Assembly (NCBI GenBank): GCA_947652115.1
Contig: OX393574.1
Coordinates: 14,186,907 to 14,250,906, forward strand
Reading direction: 5' to 3'
DNA from: Blastomussa wellsi
Lineage: Eukaryota; Cnidaria; Anthozoa; Scleractinia; Plerogyridae
DNA length: 64,000 nt
The notes below the pieces were generated by a model. It was not told where the DNA came from, searched no databases, and saw only the letters and a program-made list of their open reading frames with translations. Shown piece by piece: positions 29,201-41,200 of the stretch. Position 1 is the stretch's first letter, and each line of letters starts with the position of its first letter. Position numbers and translations under genes: made by a program.

Positions 29201-32200
29201 TTGGTGTACTTTCACTCCCACCAGTGAAAGCTATTGTTTTATTGTCAGAGGACATCATCAAATGTTTATTGCTTACTGCTATAGCATTTACATTAATGTT
29301 TTGAAATATCAATAATATACACACGATACTTCTGGCTGGTATTGGCAACTCAAAAAAGGTTACTCTGTTAAAGCTCTCCAATGCAAAATGAATAACTCAC
29401 AAATCAAAAACTTATAGAAACTGTAAGGGGTCAAGATACTGTAAGCCTTAGAATATACTGTAAGTATGGCTTTCAAAGTTGTAAACTTAACATCTGCAGC
29501 TCTAGATCTCTGGCATTACTTCTTTTCAAATTTGCCTTGGGGAATTTTGTCAGAGCCTCATCAAGACATTGTTCCTGAGATAATGAGGTCTGTTTATCTC
29601 CTAACCTGTCAACTTGATTTTTGATAAGATAATCAAAAGAAGAGAAAGTATAAATCAATGACAGGGGTTTCACAAAGTAATGTGATGAAGTAGGCATCAG
29701 AGATTGCAAGAGTAGGCAGCTATTTAAAGTGAGCTTGTTTGCCACAATCTGATTGCTATGACCAGAGTTACCAGTAACATTATTTATAATCGAGCAACTC
29801 CAGCAATCACTGGCTTGTTTTGAAAACTCTTAATCACTGGTCAAACCGGAAAAGAGAGTATTCACACTCACCAGGATAGATTTGCATACACCTGAGACAG
29901 ATTGACAAGCAGGGACAGAAATGAAATCCAGTGGCAGGTTAGGTAAGCCAAGGATGTTGATCAAAGGTTCTAGTCCTCCAAGGCGAACAAACTCCCGGCA
30001 GTGGTCGTCAGTTGAATTGTTGCTGAGAATTGAGTCCACAAATCGTACCTGCAATAAAATTAACCATTAACCCATTTTGTATTGAATACTGTTGGCAAGT
30101 GAGAACTGAAAGTTACTGACCCACTAAGCAAGTGGATTTGAAAGTTTCTTCTGACCTGAAATCAGAATGATTTAAAATTCTTTCTTACAAAAACAGTAGT
30201 GCTTAATTACAGGAATGGCTCCGGGCTCGGAATGCACTGGGAACGAGTTTGGTTAGCTCAATTAGACTACAAAATCACTCTGGTTAGCCTATTATAACAC
30301 TGCGGTTAGCCTACTAAGCAGGCCGGTTAGCCTACTGAGCACTGCGGTTAGTCTATTAACAATCCGGTTAGCCTACTATAGCACTCCGGTTAGCCTACTA
30401 AGCACTGCGGTTATGCGGTTAGCTCTCAAGAATGGTAATGGTAACAAGATAAATTTTTAAAATTTTCGGTGTTTGGCAGCCGGGCCTCGGTAGTGTAGTG
30501 GTTAGTCGGAATAGCTCATGATCTGAGTGACCCGGGATCGATTCCACCTCTGTGCTTTTATAATTGACTTTGTTTTTTCTCTTTATTAGACGAAAAAATC
30601 AAAGTCTAAAAAAATGTAAGTGTCCCGGAGCCATTCCTGCATATAACGCCATGTTACAAAAACAGCAGTGGCCACGTTTTCCTAATTATTAGATGCATAG
30701 GAACTACGTTGTACAAACCACATTCAGGATATAATCCAAGAGCGGAATAAAGGTCCGTTTCTCCTCTTCTGCATTCCTTCAAAATAAGAGAACTGCATTA
30801 AAAATGCATCCTTCAATGATTCCATTTGGCAGTTGTTATCCAAAATATTCAATTCTACAAAGTTGATTACAAAAAAGTGCATTATGGTATGTTATCAATC
30901 TCCAGTATGTCTTTTTACACTTTGCTGGACAAAAAATAGCAAATAATACTATATAATTAATAAAACTACAGCATACCTTTTTAATTTGCTAAACTACCAA
31001 TTAAAACAATAACTTTAACAACAGCAATCATACTTTGAGCTATCTTTGTTCTTGTCGTTTTCAGCAACAACCTTAGCAGTACTGGTAGTACTGGTAAAGC
31101 TGAATCTATCGTCATCATCCTCTTCTTCGTCGGACATCGGTTCCTCAGACACTGGAACCACACGACCACTACCCTGTGCCAATCCACTACCACTGTCCGC
31201 TTCACTACTGTCAGGTTTAGCACCCATCTTGAAACCAATGTATTTGGGGTCCCTGCCTAATGCGCAGACCTCTTGTAGGAGCTGAAAGGAAGTGTCGTCC
31301 ATCACAAACTTTGTTGTATAAGGTAACAATGGCACAAATCTCCTATGTTGAAGGGAATAGGACCCCGCTAACAAACAAAACTCCTGATGGAAATGATAGC
31401 TATGCAAATTGTAGTGGCAAAACTTTTTAAGACTAACAGGTTCATAGCTCTCGCTACTTAACTGGAGATGCTGTAGTATAAAATGGCTAGGAGTATTGCT
31501 ACTAACTCCACCTGGAAAAGAGCACTCTGTCAGGCTCTCCGAAAAATTAGATAGTACCCATGGTCATGCTCATCATGTTAAGGTGAAAACAGCCACACCC
31601 GTCTACAGGCGAGACATCGGCTGCACCTCCTTGAAGGTGCTCAAAACTCATGAACTCAGTGAACTGGTATAATCCCTATGATAACTACCTTTATGAACTG
31701 TGTTGCTTTAAAGATCGGTTTATTGTTGCTAGAATCAGCTTTTACATGTAAGATGTATAAGCGGATTTGGGCCAGTGTAGAAACCAATCCCTTATGTCAT
31801 ATGAGGGGCTGTCGGCCCAGTCTCCTGTGCTAAGATATAAAATTGTTGACCTTTTGTGCGCTTACTGTTAATGTTAATGTAGTTCGTTTATGTGGTTTGT
31901 CATTTTGTTCCACCATATCCCGATAAAATTAGTCTTGTACAGTTGTTTCTCCTTTTCGGTGTTGACTTCTTACTTAGTTTTAACTTGAATTGTATGCATT
32001 TGCTCTACATTTTCTAGAAACCAATGTTGTTTGCAGTTGGAAGAATTATTTAAACCTTCTCAACATTGATTTTGTAATGCTGGTGTGTTCACTGCACTAT
32101 GGGTAGCGCGGAGGAGTGTCACTAAGAGATCTAGGGTAGAGGCTTGCCCAAAAGCACAAAACAATTGCCCAACCCAGAACATTCAGTCCTGTGTCCAATA

Positions 32201-35200
32201 CAGAAGGTGTTCAATTTACCTTGATTATAGCTGTCATAGCATCTGTTTTAAGAGTGGGTTGATGTCTCATCAGCTCATCCATTGCTGTCCCAAGGTTAGA
32301 AGCAGTTTCACCTACATTTGCAATAAATAACTGTAAACACTTATTCCACATCTACCATCACGAAGATTGTGCACTGATAGAACGATCTTACAGAGATCAA
32401 TGTACAGTTTTAGCACTGATGACAGGTAGTTGAAATTCTACTTTTTTACCAAAACAGATAATTATTCTAAACAGACCTTTGCACATCTGGCTTTGAATTA
32501 ACAAAACCTGTATGTAAACTACATGCAACAGCAGTAGCCCCTAGAGGGGGTAGGTTTCTGAAGAAACTGTGGTGCTGCGTCGGTGGGAAGTATAACAATA
32601 TAATTTGGTTTTATCAACTGTTGATAATGTCAATTGGCCACCGTGAAGAGATTCAAGAGCTGACGTTTCGAGCGTTAGCCCTTCGTCGGAGTGAATCGAT
32701 TCGCTCCGACGAAGGGCTAGCGCTCGAAACGTCAGCTCTTGAATCTCTTCACGGTGGCCAATTGACATTATCAACCCAGTTGATAAAACCAAATTATATT
32801 CTTCATTCCTACACTGCTTAACATGAATTACTAGATCTCTAAACTAAAAATGTACCAGCCAAGTCCAGGATGCACCTGCAATGTACAATAAGGGATCCAA
32901 CGATGCAAAAGTGCTGGTTTGTAAATATTGCATTGGTTTTACAAACAACCCCACAATAAAGCATGGAGCTGCAGATACCGACAATGCCACTTCTTTCAGT
33001 GACAAGAACACCAGTTTGTTGAAATTCCCTCTGTGGCTCACGCAAAAAGTCTTTACAGCCATAATCAATAAGAAAAAAATATGTATTTATTATATTACCA
33101 AGGCTTTCTGAAGTTCTTCTACGCCTCATTGCTGGTAGGTAGTCAGGCGACAGCAACACCCTGAACAGCTTGTCAAAGGGCTTGCAGCTCATAAAAGCTT
33201 GGAGTCCTCGAGTATTCAAACACAGTGCACTGAGCACACTAGGCAGTGATGAGAGAACCTCACGTGTAGCTGGAACCTGGAAGAAGAAGGTTAAAAATAC
33301 ATTTGTACTGGACCTTCTCCCTATTTGTTTTGATAAAAATAGGCTACAAAAAACATTTAAGTATAAACTGACCTCTTTGACGACCAAAGCTTTGAGCATA
33401 ACTGCAGTCAAACCATTGTCTTGAAGTGACGAGAGAAGAGACGGCTCATGGAAGACATACACAGTCACAACATCAATAGCTGTTAAAGAAAGGAGGAAAC
33501 TTTAAAGATCTTTCATCGTCAATAACAAGATTATGAGTGTCAGGCATGCATGTATGATGTTTGCTCAGAAAAGACGAGTGAAAGATTTTGTCAATTCTCA
33601 TCACCAGCCAGCTTAACAACGCATCATTGTAGCTTGAAATCAGAATCTTGAGAATGGAGATACTCAAGAAGATGTAAGAGAGGTGCAATTGCCAAAATGT
33701 GTGTAGCAACATACACAAACACTGGTCAAGTTTCTATGAGGTAACTTTATTCTACTAGTAACAAAAATGTGCAATTGAGTTTGTAAACTCGTACCTGCCA
33801 TGAAAAGGACAGGACCATAGTACTCCACATTGCTGATTACGTATTTCAGTGATGTCGGAAGTGAACTATCCATAACTAAAACAAGAAAACAGTTAAGTTT
33901 ATTATTATTTTTAGTTTTCATACAATTCAAAGCATATTCAAAAACAGAAGCTGACTTTACCATTTCTTATGCTCTCCGAGAAGGATGGATCAGGAATAGA
34001 CTTCTTTAAAAAGCTGAGAACTGCTTTGATAAGAGCTGCACGTTGGGGCAAGCACCGGTTCTTGCTAACTGTACTTGTTGAAGAGCTTGGGCCAGCGACT
34101 GCCAACTCAGTCTGCGACTTTTCTTTCCCAGTTTCCTGCTCATCCACTTCCATTTTGTTATCCTCTGCACCTGTGCTGTTGACATAAGGCTGTTCAGTTT
34201 CCATGGGAACCTCTTCTGATTGGTTTGCCTGTAAAGGAGCAACAGGCTGGGCTCCCTGGTTATCACTAGTTTCCATGGCAACACCATCTTGCTGGTTGGA
34301 AGGAGCAGAGGGGAGGTCTGGGGAAAGTATGGCTCCGTGATGAGGTTGGCATTTCTTTATTTCTTGCTGTAAATTTGAAACAAACATAAATGTAACTGAA
34401 ATGAAGGAAGCTGCACACTAAGTACTCAAGAGTGTCAAAAGTAGCTGGCTGCCGGCCAAAATCACTGTCCTCTTCACTATGCTGGAGGGCAAGCTTATTA
34501 TTATTCCTGCACTGGGACATCCAAAACAAAGAAAAGTCAAGCTTGACTGGCTGAAGTCTCTTTGTTTGGCTGTCCCAGTGCTGGAATAATAATAAGCTTG
34601 CCCTTCAGCATGGCAGATGTGACCATTTGTTGCAAAATGCCTGGTGGATTATATACTATGTGACCGCTTGTTGCAAAAGGCCTCTTGGCTGAGTACCTTC
34701 CAGCTATTCATGCACTTCTTGGCCACAAGTCACCAATTTCAAACCTTTCTGTCACCCCTGGGTACTACTGTTTAAACTGTTCTTTTTACAAACTTGGCTT
34801 TATGCCAGTTAGCCTGGTTCATGCCAGTGACATAAAAACACAACAGCAGGGTTGTGCAAATGCAAAAACCCTTGTTTTATGTCACCAGTATGAACAACAC
34901 AACATAATGGCATAGTAGGAACATGATGACACAAGCTAACTAGATAAGAAAAACAATTATAATCTTTTCTTTATGCTGTTATGCCCTCCAGGTTGTTACA
35001 TGTCATTGTACCACTAAGTGTGAAATAGGCCTTATAATTATTTCATATTGATTTCTTTCAAGAATAACATGATTCAACAGGTGACTGGAATTAAACATCA
35101 ACAAGGTTGTGCAATGCTGGTCAGTTGTTCTCTGCAGTACCTGGAAAGACTTGCAAGACTGGAGGGAGGTCTAGGGATTTTCTTCCTGCAATTTGTAAGG

Positions 35201-38200
35201 GAACAGTTTCTGCCCGTAGATGCCTTCTTGGTAAATTCGTACTCAGATTCCCAATGAAATTAGAATTTAGAAGTGTTGGTCTTTGTGGAAGGAGGAAAAC
35301 TTGAGAACATGAAGAAAAACCCTTGGGGCAAGGACAAGAGCCAACAACAAACTCAAGCCACGTTATGATGCCGGTCAAGGCCACATTAGGAGACAAGTGC
35401 TCCCATCAATGTGTGATCTCTGCTCTCCCGCAATTAACAAGTAATAACTCACATTAATGAACTTGTTCTGAAATTTAAGATCTTTGTAACTACTTAAACT
35501 AATAAATATATACCTCAAGTCTGTTGATAATAGCAGTGAGTCCACTCTGATTCTGATATCCAGACAGGTCCATGTTAGCAATCCACTCCATGATACGGAT
35601 GGCTCTCGTCACAAACTGGTAATCAAAACACGTCACATTAAAAAAACCTCATAATAGAGCTTGCAAAATAGAGAAAAAATAATCAGAAACTGTAGACTTG
35701 ACAGTATGGAAGTTTAATAAAAGCATTTACTTACTGTCAGATGGCTGTCTCCTCCCTGATGCTCCACAACTCTGAGAAGAGCTTCTAATAAACCACAAGA
35801 TACTAGTGCTTCAGCACCTGGTACGAAAAACCAAACAAGAAACTGCAGCTTTAAAACAAGGTCACCTTACACAAATTATACAGTACTTCATTATCAGGCT
35901 TCACTTCAGCAGACACGAGGACAAGTCCATAATTATAACAAGTCCTTTCGTATGAACAACCCCCAAAAAATCTGTTCCTTGTCCCTCAAATTTAAGGTTC
36001 TTCACACCTAGGGACAAGTTCCTGAGCAAGTCCCCTTGTGTAAACTCTTCAAGGGACTTTTCTCCACATGCATGTCAGCTGACCTTTATAATTAGGTATG
36101 ACATAGCAATGTGTACTGAGCCTGTAAAGATTATAGTGAAAAATAGTGAGAAATTTAAGCACTTACCGATTTCATAATAAGCCAAGTGGTAGAGAAATGA
36201 AAACAAGCCCGTTGCAAAAGGCAATGGTAGGGAGTCTGCCAGTGGATCTAAAAGTCAATTGAAAAGATGTGAAAATAATAATAACTTCTCCAAGAAAAAG
36301 TGCAGCCTGTTGAGAACCATCTGCCTGAATTTTAACAATACAAACACTGCCTTCAGAAAATAATATACAACTGTACATGTAGTGTGTTATGCTCCCATGA
36401 GCCTGACCTGTGAGAGCTTCAATACAGTTTCTTGTGAGTGTTGGAAGGAATCCATGATAAGATGCCAACCCTGTACAGTCAATGACGGTGTTCACCCTAA
36501 AATCAGACAAAATGAAAATCCATTCATATTCCACACTGTAATGTCTCATGTTGAGGACTTTCCAGTATCAAAGTACAGGACTGCAAATGACAGCCTGGCA
36601 TCAGAAATTGGCCGACCAAAATTTTCCATGGTTTTTACTTATTCAAGAAGTCAATGATTTAATAAATACTGAAGACTGCTTTGTTTAAATACCTTGGGCT
36701 GCATTCCATGTGCACAAGAGCAGTAAGTGTTCGAATGGCTGCTGTTCTTATATCCTGTAAAAGTAAAGTTACAAGAAGGCGTAATTATGTTATTGCAAAT
36801 AAACTATTGTGGTCCTGATCCACAACAAAAATATCAGTTCTGAAAATAATTATACTTTATCTTCATCCCGCTGCATGAACAAACTTACGCAAAACTGTGG
36901 CTGATCAAGTTCGAGCAACTCCACTGTCTCCTCAATAAATCCTTGATATAACAGTGGGTTCACAACATCCTGTGTGCTGTTTGAATACACTGTGATAAGA
37001 AATAACATAAAAGTAGATTAATTAATTTGCCTTAATCACTACTTGTATGTTTTGTTAAGAACTGCATTGTGCCATATGGAAGATGGGTGCCTGGGATGCT
37101 GCCACTGTGATCAGCTAAATCTCTGCAACCCTCTTTTCAGTAAATACTACATACATGACTACATGTATACTTTTATCAAACTTGAAATTAAGTTATGAAA
37201 CACAGTAAGCAGTTCTTACACAACACAGAGATTGCCTGCAGTCTAGCCTGGATACACTGTAATCTCTTCTCATAGACAGGAAAGTGTTTCGCCAATCTTA
37301 TTCTGCTGAACAGATTCACCTGAACACAAAACAAGAACACTTTAAAACCAACAACACAGTCCCTTTGCGCTATTTTGCTGCGAGCAAGTACACAATACAA
37401 ATACAGCATAGTACTCTGTACATAAGGCATACGTTACCTGTTTATCGGTAGGCACATTATAACAAGTCATTACTTGTTCCATAACTTCACCTGGATTCTC
37501 TGAAAACTGGTGAGGGAAAAATACAAAAGGCAAACAGTTAACATGACCAATAATAAAAACCTACAAGCAACACATGTACTTGAATGATATGTGAACTCTT
37601 AAGACTGTTACATCCATTAGCTGGGGAACAGGACCGACAGGAAATGTATCTTACACCTGCCTTAGACTTGAAATTATTTGTACATGTATAAATGGGTCAC
37701 AGGCATGTTCCGGCCTTGACAAAGACTCAAACTGGCTGCATAAATGGTTCAAAGACCTACTTTAAGACTACACTACACTTTTAGCTGCATCTTACTTGTT
37801 ATGTTACAGTAAGTGGCTTTCTGTTTTTTTTTTCATATATTAAATAGTCCTCATGTTTTCATAAATAGTGATGGGAAAATGGACACAATGGACAAGAAAC
37901 TAACTTTCAAACAGTGATTGAACAGAATTTAAATACCTGGTAAAGTTGCTTGACATGAACAGAACACAACTGGTTTTCTGGTGTCTGTGCCTGCTGAGAG
38001 AATTAAAATTAAACAATGGCCATTACTTGATATAAAAGCCATGTAATTAATCTCTTCTTGCAGGGCTATTTTGCTTACCTGTGAGTCAGATGTTTGTGAA
38101 GGAGTGTTTGTACTTTCATTGTAATACTCAAAGTAAACATCAGCACAACTGGCCGGAAACTCCTGAACAGAAACGAAAGATTATACATGTAATTAATTAC

Positions 38201-41200
38201 CAACAAGCCCTTTAAAATATGCAAAGGTTTATGTGCCACAAATTCAAGAGCTTCTGCTAGAAATAAGCTACATGTATAGTGTACAGTACCACTCAAATGT
38301 AAGTTACCACTGTCTCGCGAGAAACGAGACTTGTATCGCAAGAAACAAGACTCGTCTCGCAGGAAACGAGAACTGTCTCTCGAGAAATTTCTCGTTTCTC
38401 ACGATTGCACTGCAAGTACCACTTGACGTTTTTTGGAGAAACAAAATATACTGCTTCTGTGTAAACAGTTGTTCGCGTGCATTGGAAAAATCGTTCAGCG
38501 AGCGTGTATCGTTGGTTTACTTTTTCGGTGAGATAAGCATGGGAGATGTTTTATTGTTACTGCTCAGTGGGCAATATTTATATACATGTATTGAGTGGGT
38601 GGTTCACTTACCTTTAGAGGCAGATCGTGGCAACAGTGAGCAAGACTGAATCCTGCATTCTTTCCTCCCCATGTCTGAGAAGGTAAAAATAGTTTATATA
38701 AATGAGGCTATGTACATGTAAAAACTAAAAAAGTCACCAGTGATTTAAAACGCATCTCTTTCATAATTACAGAATATTGTTAAAGGATTCTACTTGCCTC
38801 TCCTAAGCACTGAAGCCGCTGTTGTATTGCTTTCCTTTTTTCAGCTGGTAACCTTGGTATGAAACTGGATCTCTTGCTGTAAATAAGAAGGTGGACAATA
38901 CAAAAGTTGTGGTTCAATTTTACCCTTGGTACAATACAGTATTTTTCTTTGTTTTATATTCAATATCATACATTACCATACACCAGAACAGAGGAACAAG
39001 GCAAATAGTACCAAGACCACAACACAAACATTGTAATAAATAATATTAAATATGTTATAATAATTAAGTACAATTATTACATCACAACTTGGGTATGCAG
39101 AAAAAGTAGCATCAAAACTATCAAAGGACAGAGGACAGGTCTCCCAGAACAGTCCCTGCAACACGTCCAGAGCTCAAATCCCATTATAAAGGCTCCTCAT
39201 TTTTTTTTTGTAAAATTTATGTAAACCTATGTAGTCAAATACACCTTATTCCAAAATGGCCACTGATTGATGCACATACAAATTGGCCCTCATTGCCTCG
39301 TTCGAGATAAAATATTCGTTTGATTTTTGAGCTTAAAATTGAGGCAACATTACAAGGGCTAATTTGAATACCAAAAAAGAATATTAAAGATGGTAACCAT
39401 TTTGGATTACAAGGGCTAATTTGAATACCAAAAAAGAATATTAAAGATGGTAACCATTTTGGATTAAGGTGCATGTGCTGGAAAATAAAAATATAATATA
39501 CATGTATATAAAAAAAATGAAGGCATCCCATTTTTACAAAAAGTAGTTACAAGTAACACCACTGCTAAGTTTACTGGTGTTTCCTACTTTAAGGCCGGGA
39601 TGTTTCGTCAGTGCAGTACTGAGAAATGAGTTCTAACAAATATCTATATTCTTCAGGGTGTTAAAGTAACTTAACTGGATTTTTACATCAAGATGAACCG
39701 TATTCACACAGTACAGTACCTTGACATTTGAGGATTTAATGCGCAACATACCTAAATACATAGAGTACTCCAAGAACAGACAGAACAACTTCCATGTCAC
39801 TCGCAGCTAACAGTGAAACCAGATGCTACAAAAGCAAATAAAGCAGTTCACATTCAAACGATTCAATTGAAATAATAAGTGAATACTGAAATTGTTAGTA
39901 ATTATACATTATCAAACAGGTCTAAATGAAAATTTGCCCACCTCCGATGAACTGTAAAGATGTCTTGTATAGGAGTGCTCCAACACCAGGGCAGTAAATC
40001 TCAAGACATGATTAACCAGACACCGTCTTTCACTCTGTGTACAAAACAGATACCCTGCCTTATCATTCACCAAATTGACATGCTGTCCACATAAGTGATT
40101 GTTTCACATCATACCCCATGTATATCACAGGATATCTTGACAGATATCCTGTGATATAATGTTAAGTAACAATAACTCGTTGACAATTTGTTGAATCATA
40201 AAAAGTACCATTATCCTGCTCGATCTTGTAGAATATCATCTGATTTTAGCCACATTTGAAAATAACCCTATAATACATTGTGAACTGTCACACATGTATA
40301 AATACATGTCACATTTGCCAATGGATTGTATCTCTGATGATGCTGTCTGCTCTGGGAAGCCATCTTGATTGCTATTCAAATAAATTTGACTGGGCTGAGA
40401 AGCATACATGCCCATTGCTAAGTTGCTAGTACTTACTGCAATGTCGGGACCTTCAAGTTGATCCAGTTTGTCATAGGTGAGGATCCAGCAGCTTCCATTC
40501 ACAGGCTTGGCAACATTTGCCAAGATGTCATCAAATTTGTCCATAACATCCACCCAATGTTGAAGCTCGCACTAGGTAAGCAAACATGCATTGCAGTGGG
40601 CAATCAACACAGAGTCAACACCAGCCTCGTATTAGTCTTGGCTACCCTTAACTAATCATTACAGTAACAGCTTGTGAAACTCACCAGTAGTGGTGCAGGG
40701 CAAAGAACGATCAAGACAACAAACAACCTCAAAACAACATCAGTTGATGAAATAAGTGCCAGTTTTGGCAAATCTTCATTGAAGCACTTGAGTTTCCCAC
40801 TTATTTCGTCTCCTACCATGTGCGTCCATCCATGAAGTTTGACGAATTTAGCGCATAGTTTTGCTTTCAAATCGTCAACAGTTTTGTCTGGTTGTGTGCC
40901 ACTTTGGATCAGTGAATCACACATTCTAATATCTTGCTCTAAAGCAATTCCTGGACAAAAATAATCATTCCAAACTTATTAAATTTTCATGCCTCTGTTG
41001 CAATAATATTTTCCTAGTAGACTTTCATTGGAGTGAGGCAGCAAATTTCGAAAACATCAATAGCTTGTGCATGAAACATGATCGTATCACATCAAAAACA
41101 TTGCCAGTTTTGCTACACGACCGAAAACATTCCAGCAGTCAAAGTGAGACATAACCAGACAAAACCATTTGTCACGCTTCAAGGATGGATGCAAATGGTA

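Noticed and set aside
29473..29745. Minus 90-codon ORF in HUWE1 intron 25
   Set aside because: It would not splice in phase between exons 25 and 26, which are continuous with homologues. Origin unknown.
31282..31407. N-terminal extension of the frame containing HUWE1 exon 23
   Set aside because: The better acceptor (cttcctttcag before 31281) and phase 0 with exon 22 make this intron.
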